Below are positions 7,897-16,151 of a stretch of 20,233 nucleotides of DNA, piece by piece. Location: positions 1 through 20,233 of the forward strand of contig JWZX01000731.1 of the NCBI GenBank assembly GCA_001275005.1. Direction: 5' to 3'. Each line of letters starts with the position of its first letter. The first letter of the stretch is position 1. Source of the DNA: Chrysochromulina tobinii. Taxonomy: Eukaryota > Haptophyta > Prymnesiales > Chrysochromulinaceae. Below the pieces are notes generated by a model, which did no database searches, had not been told where the DNA came from, and saw nothing but the letters and a program-made list of their open reading frames with translations. The position numbers and the translations under genes were made by a program.

Positions 7897-8910
7897 TTAG
7901 GACGTCCGACCAACACAAGAACCTGCACAACCCTGGCGCCTCGCCTTGCGCTCCCATGTCTGCACGAACTCCAAGCACGATCCCGCTCCCCCACGCCCTA
8001 GCTTGCCCTTGAGCTTGCTCGTCTTGTGGATCACATGAGCCCTCACACACCAGCGCGTGTCCCGAAGCTGCTCAACCTGGGATGGGTAGAGATTGTAGGA
8101 CATAGGGAGCTCGAGCACTTGCTCCGTAGTGCGGCCGAGGAAGTGAATCCACACTTGCTGGTCGCTCCCATCCCCCGAGCAGGCCTGCCAAGGACGGCGC
8201 GACAGCGCACTACGAATGAGGCTCCACGCTGCCTCGAGGCGCCGTCGTGAGCCAATGTGGACGCTCATCAAGCCCGAGTTGACGAGCTCGTGGTCGGCTC
8301 GGAATGTGAAAGCCAGTGCGTGCGGTGGGAGCGAGCTCCCCAGGTGGTCGAGGTTGCGTAACACGAGCATGTCTGTGTCAAGGTAGATGAGCCGCATGCC
8401 GAGATGGTAGCTCGCGTTGATGATGGAGAGCTTGGCAAAGCTCGCCTGATGCATCACACTGGCCCAGGCGGGCACAGTCGGCTCGTTCCAGCTCGCGTGC
8501 AGCCGCAGGTTGCGCTGAAGCCGCATGAGCGTGCTGTTGACAGCGCTCTGGTTTCTGCCCGACAGCAAGCAGTGGAGAGGCATCGAAGAACTGACGGCCC
8601 GTAGATTGGCAGCCAACTCGACCACCCGCCTTGCTTGAGCGCGCCACTGAACCGCGGGTAGCTTTGCCCACTGCGGCCGTACATGGCGATCGTCCACGTG
8701 GAGCACCGTGACAAACGCCGCCGTCGATCTGTTCCACGAGTTTGCCTTTGCAAGCTTGTGCTGGCTGCTCGTGTTTACCGACGTGCAGAGCACCGACGGC
8801 TGGCATAGCCGACGAACACCTATGCCATGCCTTGCGAGCGTACCCAGGCGCTCGCTGCAGGGACACGACTCCGGGTGGAGCACTGCTTTTTCTGGCACTG
8901 CGCACACCAT
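7897..8910 (-). CDS. GT-A fold glycosyltransferase (GT8/glycogenin-like)
   Basis: The protein has 337 residues from an ATG at 8910. The core from about residue 62 begins with a beta strand (AAFVTVLHVDD). It carries RLIYLDTDMLVLRNL (173-187), a classic metal/nucleotide-sugar DxD motif with flanking strands. LVNSGLMSVHIG (209-220), SDQQVWIHFLG, SYNLYP and a C-terminal VIHKTSKLKGK follow, in the order seen in GT8-type enzymes. It probably transfers a sugar from a UDP- or GDP-sugar to a glycan or protein; donor and acceptor cannot be told. Residues 1-60 show no signal anchor, although Golgi enzymes usually have one. The frame is open a further 18 codons upstream to a TGA, and AG sites there (CTGCAG, CCCAG) allow an unseen 5' exon. 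It is the third of four consecutive minus-strand genes. Confidence 0.72.
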   Translation of the reverse strand: MVCAVPEKAVLHPESCPCSERLGTLARHGIGVRRLCQPSVLCTSVNTSSQHKLAKANSWNRSTAAFVTVLHVDDRHVRPQWAKLPAVQWRAQARRVVELAANLRAVSSSMPLHCLLSGRNQSAVNSTLMRLQRNLRLHASWNEPTVPAWASVMHQASFAKLSIINASYHLGMRLIYLDTDMLVLRNLDHLGSSLPPHALAFTFRADHELVNSGLMSVHIGSRRRLEAAWSLIRSALSRRPWQACSGDGSDQQVWIHFLGRTTEQVLELPMSYNLYPSQVEQLRDTRWCVRAHVIHKTSKLKGKLGRGGAGSCLEFVQTWERKARRQGCAGSCVGRTS

Positions 8911-9054
8911 GTCGCACCTGGGTATGCTTGCGGACTTCTGCAGGGTTTTGCATGCAATCCTTCACATAAACGAACTAAACACTAACCGCCAAACCCCATC
9001 GCAGGTACATCGCAGGTACAGATAACCACATACCAAGATCGATCACTAACTCAC

Positions 9055-12000
9055 TCACGCATTCAGGTTAGGCTCCTCATCTAGATCTGGAGATGGGGGC
9101 CGACGACCTCCTGAGCTCTTTCTTGCACCAGCCTTGTTCAGCAGCGCAAGTGCTCCGTCGACGACGAATTGGAGAGGAGAAGAGAAAACAGGAGTGACCT
9201 TAGCCGACTCTTGGTGCGGGCCATTCTCGTCGACTGTCGCGCGTTGCTGCTGCTGCTGTTGCTGCACCATCCGTCTCGAGTACTCCCTGCGTGACACGGC
9301 CTTTGGAGAGAACGAGCGAGATGCGGAAGCTGTGTTGGAAGGTGGTATCTCCGAAGCGGGCGGTAAAGCGGGCAGCGGCCTGCTGCGACTTGAAGAGGAT
9401 CGAAACGAGCTCTGCGCACCGCATGCTAGCCGACTGACAGTGGACATCTTGGTCATCTTAAGGCGTGCCTTAGCCTTTCGGTTCTGATCGATCATCTTCT
9501 GGCCAGCGGCCGCCCACATGAGCGAATGCTTGCGCCGGCGCGTGCATTCTGAGCGCATGTTGCGCTCGTCAGCTGCATCGTTGAGAATCCCTGCCACGTC
9601 CTTGCCTTCCCAACTAGAGTGACGGTTCCGAGCTTCCTCGAGAACGCCCATGAAGTCGTCCGAGGTGAGGCGGAACATATCGCAATACGAGCTGCATTGG
9701 CACGTTGCATTCGCCTTGCACTCGACCTCAGCATCTCCCGTTTTGGAGGTTATCGTCTTGAGCAGCGTCTGCTCGCCAAAGAAATCGCTGTCTGTGAGGG
9801 TGGTGAGCAGCAGTTGCCCACCAGGAGAGCCTAGATCACGGCGCCACACCTTGACCAGCCCGCGGTTGATGACGTAGAGCGAAGAATTCGTCTTGCCTTC
9901 GCTGATGACGATCTCGCCAGGCACGAAGACGACTGGCGTAAAGTGCTCTACGAGCGACAGTGCCGTAGGCGGGGGCACCAGGCGAAAGATGGGACAGTCG
10001 CAAAAGAGCTGCCTATGCGTATGCAATATGAGTTCCATGGCGAGCCGCGGGGGCAGGTCACTCAGCTCCTGCTGGCCCTCTCCAGAGCGGTACGGCGAGA
10101 GCTGGTACTCGTAGAAGCTGCTGATCTGACTGGCGAGCGCGAGTGGTACGCGCTTGTGCCGCATATATTGGTGGATGTTTTGCATCTTGTGCACGACCTT
10201 CGAAGACTTGAACGAGATAGACTGGAGCGCTGATGTGGTGGTAGATATGATCGCCGTGTTGAAGATCACACCGAAGAAGAGAACGAGGACTGTCACCACG
10301 ACCTCGGGTAGCGCTTGCGGCTCGACATCGGCAGTAATGTAGCCTGTCATCATGCTAGCGCCCCATAGAAAAGCATGAGCGTACTGATTCGCAACTGGCT
10401 GCGTGCCACGTAGCCAGGGGCTCGGGCCCCATCGATCTTCGGACGTGGGGTCTGTACGGCTGGTCGAGTTGCTCGTGGAGCTCAGGAGGCCATCTTGCTC
10501 GAGCTCACCGATGCACCACCACAAACAGGCGAAGCAGTGGCAAGTGAAGAGAAAGGTCAGAAAGGCACGGAGCACACGGGTCACACCCGGGTTCAGCCGC
10601 CCATGGGCTGTGCTTCCCTCGTTATGGTCTGCTGTGCTGAGATAGCGAATGAGGGGGATGATGATTCGCAGCACACGCAAGAAAGGAAGCAGCCGCTCTG
10701 GAGCAGTGCGCGGGTTCTGATCATTTTCAGGCTGCAACCGCACGCCAAGAAGCCAGGCGTACGGAAAGGCGGCTATGACGTCCGTCACGAAGTCGCCTTG
10801 AAGGTAGTGAGCGGCGACGAAGATGGGGTCGCTGATGAACATGCCGTCGTGCATGAAGCCGCGGCGGAAGCAGAGTAGAGGATTGAGAAGGAAGAGGAGC
10901 TCACACGCCAGGTTTGTAGCATGCCAGGGGGGCGAGTGAAAGGCGAGGGGAAAGGCAGCCTGCAGGGGCGAGAAGACGGCAATGTACAAGAGAGCGGCGC
11001 GCAGCACGCCATCCCATAATGTGACGACGGTTGCCGACGGTGGCACGACAGGCAGCCAGAATAAGAGATGAGACGCGCTCAGCATCGAGCACGTGGTCGA
11101 GTTTAGGCCGTGGCGATGGTCCTGCTCCTTGAAACGGCCAGCTTGACGCTGACGGAAGTGCCATGATGAGCGCAGTACGTTGCGTGCGTGAACCGCAGGC
11201 GACTTCGTCACGCCACGCAGGTAGTCGCCATCGTGGTCGATGAAAAGCCTGCGCAGTTCAGAGAGAGTCGGCACATGCAGGCGCGGGTCTGACTCTATCC
11301 TGGTGCGTGCCACGTTCGGATGACAAGACACGAAGCATGACGGTGCTGAAGCATGGTGGCCTTGCATGCGCAGGAGCTCAATCTTTCTTAGGGGATCGAA
11401 TTTACCGAACAGCTTTGTTGACTGCCTTGTGGGTCCTCTTCACCTCGGCCCATCTGTTCCTCAGTAGTTGCGAAGCACTCAACGAGGACCGCGACTGGCG
11501 CTCGCTTGTTACTTGGTCTTCTTCTGCGATAGACGCCGGGACAACGGCCTTGCGCCAGATAGAATCAAAACCCAATTCAGCTTGTGGCCGAGAAGCCTGC
11601 GGGCTTTTCATTCGAAGCTCCTGGAAGGCGAACGGGTGCACGAATGGCGGCGTGGGCGTGTGTCAGATTGGAGCACGTCCAGCACACATGCATGTGTTGT
11701 GCACTGAGAGCCAGCAGAGCGCAGAGGTTTGCCCACCTTGAAGCTGTGATTGAGATCCTCCTGGAACTGAGGATCCCACGCCCAGCTCGCCCTTCGAAAC
11801 GCCTTTGTCCGCAGCGCTGGATGCGTCGCTGGCTTGAACACGCTGCTCGCCTCGTTGACGTCAAATGCGGTCGAGCGCTGACTATTGGGCGGCGTGTCGG
11901 TCGTGAATCCCGAAAATGGCGGTCTCGGGTCGGCCAATGACGAACCACCGTTCGTATTTGCAATATGCACGTGGCGCTGGTCGAGTGCACGTATGAGCTT

Positions 12001-12180
12001 TGTCTGCTCAGTCTGCGTTTTGACGACCTCATCGAGGCGGGCCACGAGCTGCTTGGATAGCGATTCCATCCTGGGAGAGGTGAGATGACTGTAACCTTGG
12101 TCTCGCGGTGACGCACTGCCACGTGCAGCGCAATGATGATGTTGGTCCTCTGAGCTTGGAGCGAACAAGCTCATCAGCAT
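9055..12180 (-). CDS. Voltage-gated-like cation channel with C-linker/CNBD, three exons
   Basis: Proposed join: exon 1 12180-11737, exon 2 11620-11406, exon 3 11299-9055, a total of 2904 nt or 967 residues in one frame. The N-terminal cytoplasmic region has a short helix rich in L/K/Q (around 'MESLSKQLVARLDEVV'). The membrane part starts near residue 314. S3 contains GDFVTDVIAAFPY; S4 is short with arginines every three to seven positions (about 422-438); the pore is LWGASMMTGYITADVEP; S6 contains FFGVIFNTAIIST. A C-linker (VHKMQNIHQYMRHKRVP) leads into a cyclic-nucleotide-binding fold with GEIVISEG, LYVINRGLVKVW and FFGEQTLL. This is the KCNH/HCN/CNG superfamily. The GYGD filter is absent, and the binding-cassette Arg appears replaced within KANATCQC. 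The tail holds poly-Gln (CAG run near 9243-9266). An ATG at 12390 would add 70 residues; 12180 is preferred because a TATA-like box lies 85 bp upstream. Confidence 0.85.
11300..11405 (-). other. Intron 2 of the channel gene (106 nt)
   Basis: Donor CG|GTAAAT at 11406/11405 and acceptor ACCAG|GATA at 11300/11299. Splicing in phase 2 restores an Arg codon and joins the VNKAV segment to IESDPRLHVPTL without a frame break. Without splicing the upstream frame stops at the TAA inside GTAAAT. Confidence 0.7.
11621..11736 (-). other. Intron 1 of the channel gene (116 nt)
   Basis: Donor TTCAAG|GTGGGC at 11737/11736 and acceptor TTCGCCTTCCAG|GAG at 11621/11620, with a pyrimidine-rich tract before the AG. 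It is phase 0 and joins EDLNHSFK to ELRMKSPQ. Both neighbouring frames have stop codons when read through. Confidence 0.7.
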
Positions 12181-12264
12181 ACGCGGGCCAAAGTGAAGTG
12201 CGTGCTGGTTGGCCGCGAGAGGCGCGCCGCGAGAGTTGTACCGAAAAGGCAAGTCGGGGTGACC

Positions 12265-12270
12265 CTTATA
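12265..12270 (-). promoter_or_regulatory. TATA-like box upstream of the channel gene
   Basis: TATAAG lies on the minus strand in GC-rich DNA, 85 bp upstream of the chosen ATG at 12180. The spacing allows a start site about 30 bp downstream and a short leader. Single motifs of this length occur by chance, so support is weak. Confidence 0.3.
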
Positions 12271-12442
12271 GCGCGCGCGCGCGTCGTGAGTGTTGTGGTG
12301 AACGCAAGGCGTTTCATGCGGGAATACCACCGGCCGCCGCTTGCGAGCAGGTTGAACGCCTCGTATAGCCGCAGTGCGACCCCACAACATGCAAGTTCCT
12401 CAACTTTTTGGTGGCTGCACATTTACTTCGGGTCGCTGCTGG

Positions 12443-13798
12443 ATGGCTGGAATGCCGTCGCGCGGAGCCAGCACTTTCGCCAGGTTCCTCTTCCTCGGCG
12501 GCGCCTATGGTCAAAGTTGCGCCAGCAGCAATGACCTAACTTGCATCACGGACGTCAGTCCCTGTGCTTGCCCATGCATCAGTGGCTTCACGTGCACGAC
12601 GTTTATGAACTTATTGAACGTCACATGTTTCGCAGCGACGGCTATCTTTGTCAATCCCAACAGGTCAGGCTGCTGCCCGAGATGCAATCCACCTCCGCCA
12701 CCGTATCCGCCATTCTCGCCGCCTCCGCCGCCCTCTTCGCCTCCGCTACCGCCCCCGCCCTCGCCACCGCCGCCATCGCCACCGCCGCCATCGCCGCAGC
12801 CACTGCGGCCACCATCGCCACCGCCGCCCTCTCCTCCGCCGCCTTCTCCTCCGCCTTTGCCGCCTCCACCATCACCTCCACCGCCTTCGCCTCCGCCGCC
12901 GTCAATGCCACCACCCTCGCCGCCGCCCTCGCCGCCGCCGCCCTCACCACCACCGCCATCGCCTCCGCCTCCGTCTCCTCCGCCGCCGTCGCCGCCGCCG
13001 CCTTCACCGCCGCCGCCGTCACCACCACCGCCCTCACCTCCGCCACCATCGCCCCCGCCGCCGTCGCCACCGCCGCCGTCACCACCACCATCTCCACCGC
13101 CCTCACCACCACCGCCATCGCCTCCGCCCTCGCCGCCGCCGCCCTCGCCCTCGCCGCAGCCGCCCTCGCCGCCCTACATCGTCGAGGTGACACTGGTGGC
13201 TTCGGGCGACGTGAGCGACTACACGGACTTGGTGCGCGCCTCGATCGTAGAAGCCTTCGCGGCGGCGGCCAACGTGCCAGCCTCGTCCGTTCGTCTCACA
13301 GTCACATCGGGCTCCGTACGCCTGTCGCTGAGCATCGCCGCCGCTACGCTCGCGGCTGCTCAGACGGTCGAGGCGGTCCTCGCGCCGGTTCTGAGCAGCG
13401 CCGCCAGTGCCTCGGCGCTTCTGCCACCGGGCCTCTCCGTAACCGCCACGCCCGTGGTGCAGCTCATCGACTCGTCGCAGTCGACGCCGCCGGTGGCGTT
13501 GGCGGCGGCGACACTGGCGGTGGGTGCAATCATCGCAATCGTCGTGGCCTCCGGCGTGGTGGTGCTTGGTACGGCGCTGCTGTTTGCCCTGCGAGCTGGC
13601 TGGTGCAAGCGCATACCAGCGACCGATGATGCAAACTCGCCCAAGGATGCGAAACCACCCAAGACGCAGATGAGGGGGGTCCACACGAATGACATACAGA
13701 TGAACAGCCCAGAGATGAGCGCTCCACACGCGAGGTCGCCTCAGAGGTCGCCGCAAGCATCCCCGCCGAGGTCGCCGAAAGCTTCGATGGTCGTCTAG
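12443..13798 (+). CDS. Single-pass surface protein: Cys-rich head, Ser-Pro-rich stalk, SEA-like domain, phospho-site-rich tail
   Basis: The protein has 451 residues from the ATG at 12443. ATGs at 12389 and 12452 are also in frame; 12443/12452 give a short signal-peptide-like N-terminus (FARFLFLGGAYG). Residues 26-82 are Cys-rich (CACPCISGFTC, SGCCPRC). Residues 82-244 are PPPPSP repeats like those of pherophorins. Residues 245-345 (IVEVTLVASGDVSDYTD and on) look like a small alpha/beta SEA-type or ferredoxin-like domain, of a kind often found beside Pro-rich stalks in algal proteins. A strong transmembrane helix spans about 352-383, followed by the stop-transfer RAGWCKR and a 61-residue tail with SPQRSPQASPPRSPKAS repeats that could be phosphorylated. 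It is probably a glycosylated cell-surface or cell-covering protein with the tail inside the cell. No enzymatic domain is seen. Confidence 0.8.
   Translation: MAGMPSRGASTFARFLFLGGAYGQSCASSNDLTCITDVSPCACPCISGFTCTTFMNLLNVTCFAATAIFVNPNRSGCCPRCNPPPPPYPPFSPPPPPSSPPLPPPPSPPPPSPPPPSPQPLRPPSPPPPSPPPPSPPPLPPPPSPPPPSPPPPSMPPPSPPPSPPPPSPPPPSPPPPSPPPPSPPPPSPPPPSPPPPSPPPPSPPPPSPPPPSPPPSPPPSPPPPSPPPSPPPPSPSPQPPSPPYIVEVTLVASGDVSDYTDLVRASIVEAFAAAANVPASSVRLTVTSGSVRLSLSIAAATLAAAQTVEAVLAPVLSSAASASALLPPGLSVTATPVVQLIDSSQSTPPVALAAATLAVGAIIAIVVASGVVVLGTALLFALRAGWCKRIPATDDANSPKDAKPPKTQMRGVHTNDIQMNSPEMSAPHARSPQRSPQASPPRSPKASMVV
12686..13174 (+). repeat. Low-complexity Ser-Pro codon repeat
   Basis: Nearly 490 bp of CCN and TCN codons in units of about 9-15 bp (CCGCCGCCGTCACCA and similar). 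It encodes the Pro-rich stalk and creates long spurious Ala-, Arg/His- and Val-rich frames on both strands. Confidence 0.9.
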
Positions 13799-14170
13799 AG
13801 CTCCCTCGGCGAGCTCGAAAGCCATCAAGCGGCGTGATGACGCATTTGCTCTAGGAGGCAGCGAGAGTTCAGTTGCGAGATCGTGCGAGTGCCGAGTGGT
13901 GCCGTGATGCGTGAATGTGAAAAAGCTTCACGCCTTGAAGAACAATTGATATCACATACCGCCCAGGATCACACACCGCCCCAACTATCTCCTTGTGTTT
14001 CACGAGGAGTGGGTAACGTTCACACTCCCTATTCACACTCGCACGGCTCGAAGAAGTCTTTTTGGCTCACCGGTGTGCCGTCCCTGGCCACGGCCATCGA
14101 GGTTCTAGAACCGGGAACCACGTGGCCCTTCCCAAGACGTGGGGTTGTGCTTAGTAGACCGCCTGCGGGG
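13799..14170. other. Spacer or 5' leader between two plus-strand genes
   Basis: These 372 bp lie between the stop of the surface-protein gene and the chosen start of the next gene. The frame of the downstream gene is open back to an ATG at 13907, but the predicted residues are low in conserved-looking character and rich in Ser, Pro and Thr, so I treat it as promoter and leader. Nothing else is recognised. Confidence 0.45.
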
Positions 14171-15373
14171 ATGGAGAATGTCGAAATGGCCGATGGAGAA
14201 GACGACGGCGACGGCGGCGACGATGGCGGCGACGACGCAGTGCTGGTGATGATGCAGGCTCAGGAGTCCTCAAAGGCCCGGGGTTACGTTCGGATTCGTG
14301 ACGGCGACTCCAATCGACCAGTCGAGTATAAGGTGAAGGGCATCCACTTATTCGCAATGTTGCACTCGACCAAGGAGGAAACTCTCCTCACATGGCCCGT
14401 GCTGTTGAGCGCACTCACCATCCTTGTGCAGTGTGTGATCCTGAATGGCTTCCTCTTCGCCTACTTCGTGAGCGTGTCCCAAAAAGCGCACAGGACGTGG
14501 ACGTGGGATGCCATCGTTTTTGAAGACGCGGACGGAGGGCTCTCGGAGAAGCTAGCTGGCTTGGCGTGCACCTTGCTCGCGCCTCTCTTTCTGCTGGTGA
14601 AGCTGCAGTCCAACAAGGAGTTCCAGCAGATCGCCATGTTCCGAGCCATGCTGGACAAACTCTATCCGGCGGAGGGGCAGGCGGGGAGTGCCCGGCCTCG
14701 TGGCCACTTCCTCTACTGGGCGGCCGTCTACCAGTTCCGCGTGGTCTGGATCGTGCCGTACGTGATCTTCGTCAACGCGGCCTTCGTCGCATCGACGACC
14801 AACATTCGACTCATCCTCGTCATGGTCCTGGTCGCCGCGTACCTGCTCGAAGTCGACGACTACATGTTCCAGGCCCTGGCTCTCCTCGGCCCAGGCGGGG
14901 AGCCTAGCAAGGAGTTCGACGAGCACACGAGCATCGAGGTGGAAAAGTCAACCGTCGCCGCGTGCGCCATGATGCACGTGCGCAGCGTTCGATTCATGAC
15001 CCTCGTGCAGGGCGTCCTCATGATCATCATCAAGCTCCACCCATGGATGGTCGCCGCGTGGATGATCCCCGTCATCGGGTACGTCTTCGGCGCGCTCACG
15101 GCGTCCGAGATCCCCCAGATCCAATCCTCCCGCGATCTCGATCTCCTCCTCGTCATCTCGCTCACCGTCGCATGGATCTTTGGCATGCGCTGTGTCCTCT
15201 TGCCCGTGTGCGGAGAGGACTCGTACTTCTTCCAGGTCGAGAGCTTCTTCAGCACGCGTCCTGGCATCTGGCTCATGTCGCTCTGGACCGATTTCCCGCC
15301 GCCCCCGCCTCCCATGGATTTGCGACCTCCACCCCCATCGCCCCTGCCGCCGATGCGCTTGTCCACAATGTGA
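14171..15373 (+). CDS. Polytopic membrane protein of unknown function (about seven helices)
   Basis: The protein has 400 residues from the ATG at 14171; an in-frame ATG at 13907 would add 88 residues without an obvious domain. Residues 7-22 are an acidic Asp/Gly run. Hydrophobic segments sit at about 73-102, 126-144, 190-210, 212-238, 275-288, 292-312 and 322-345. Between helices 4 and 5 is a charged loop (SIEVEKSTVAACAMMHVRSVRFMT). The C-terminal 25 residues are Pro-rich (FPPPPPPMDL, PPPPSPLPPM). I do not recognise the family. No channel filter, transporter motif or catalytic motif is visible. It follows the surface-protein gene in the same direction, but nothing shows that the two work together. 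A membrane role is sure from hydropathy; the function is unknown. Confidence 0.75.
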   Translation: MENVEMADGEDDGDGGDDGGDDAVLVMMQAQESSKARGYVRIRDGDSNRPVEYKVKGIHLFAMLHSTKEETLLTWPVLLSALTILVQCVILNGFLFAYFVSVSQKAHRTWTWDAIVFEDADGGLSEKLAGLACTLLAPLFLLVKLQSNKEFQQIAMFRAMLDKLYPAEGQAGSARPRGHFLYWAAVYQFRVVWIVPYVIFVNAAFVASTTNIRLILVMVLVAAYLLEVDDYMFQALALLGPGGEPSKEFDEHTSIEVEKSTVAACAMMHVRSVRFMTLVQGVLMIIIKLHPWMVAAWMIPVIGYVFGALTASEIPQIQSSRDLDLLLVISLTVAWIFGMRCVLLPVCGEDSYFFQVESFFSTRPGIWLMSLWTDFPPPPPPMDLRPPPPSPLPPMRLSTM

Positions 15374-15532
15374 TTGTGCGGTTGTGACATGCCGTGGAGC
15401 GGGTTCATGACGTTAGGAGCTCGTGAACTTTTGAGGATGAGGGTGAGGGCAAGGGTTCTAGGACCGGACGAGAGTCAGAAGTTGCATACTACACCACAGA
15501 CCACACCCGACCCCCCCCGGGCCGACGCCCGG

Positions 15533-15688
15533 CCACTGAGTTCAAAATCATGTGGTGGGGATAGTGTGTGAATCCAGAAAGAATACCCTCCCCTACCCCT
15601 TTGGGTCAACCACTGAGTTCAAAATCAGGTGGTGGGGATAGTGTGTGAATCCAGAAAGAATACCCTCCCACCTACCCCTTTGGGTCAA
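15533..15688. repeat. Two-copy tandem direct repeat (77 and 79 bp)
   Basis: Copy 1 is 15533-15609 and copy 2 is 15610-15688; both begin CCACTGAGTTCAAAATCA and end CCCCTTTGGGTCAA. They differ by one substitution (T/G) and a 2-bp insertion (AC) in copy 2. The near identity points to a recent duplication in non-coding DNA. Confidence 0.95.
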
Positions 15689-15719
15689 GGGCCCGCCCGC
15701 ACGCGGCGAGCGCGGGCCC
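15689..15719. repeat. GC-rich hairpin next to the tandem repeat
   Basis: GGGCCCGC at 15689-15696 pairs perfectly with GCGGGCCC at 15712-15719 around a 15-base loop. It abuts the end of the second repeat copy. It could be an RNA 3'-end structure or a replication-slippage element; no function is shown. Confidence 0.6.
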
Positions 15720-16151
15720 GGCGGACATGGGCTGTCGTGTGAGTCTGAGACTGAGCGCGTGCGTGTGCTCGTGTCGTGTGAGAGCCTCGAAACAAGCGCC
15801 AAGCGGAGAAAACCCCGATTATACATTATTGCGAAGGACGAAGGTGGAAGGTGACGGAAAGAGTGGTAGAGTCGCATCTTGAGTCGCATACACCGCGACC
15901 TACACCGCACCCCACCCCACTTTTCCCCGGGCATTGTCGATTGTGGCCGTGTGAAAGAGAGCCTCGAACCGAAGCGAACCGACCAGGACGATGGAAAACA
16001 ATATTACGAGACACTGTGTTTGTCACCCAAACGACACGTATGCACGTACACAACGAACATGCCGCCATCATATGACCACGATCATCGAGAAAGCCGATTC
16101 CCCCACGGCTCACAACTCAGCGACTCACGCAGGTGTCCGAGAGGTCAACTG

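Larger units (their letters stand above)
15374..16151. other. Convergent spacer of 778 bp with repeats
   Basis: This lies between the stops of the polytopic protein gene (+) and the TIR gene (-). It holds a C8 run (15511-15518), a tandem duplication (15533-15688), and a GC hairpin directly after it (15689-15719). No coding frame with recognisable features is present. Confidence 0.6.

Noticed and set aside
12541-13629. Long Ala/Thr-rich and Arg/His-rich frames in the Pro-rich gene
   Set aside because: They are shifted readings of the CCN repeat. The Pro frame alone is flanked by a signal peptide, Cys-rich head and transmembrane helix.
13907-14170. N-terminal extension of the seven-helix protein
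   Set aside because: The frame is open, but the residues look like translated leader sequence; kept only as an alternative start.
15533-15688. CRISPR-like repeat
   Set aside because: There are only two directly joined 77/79-bp copies with no spacers, in eukaryotic DNA.
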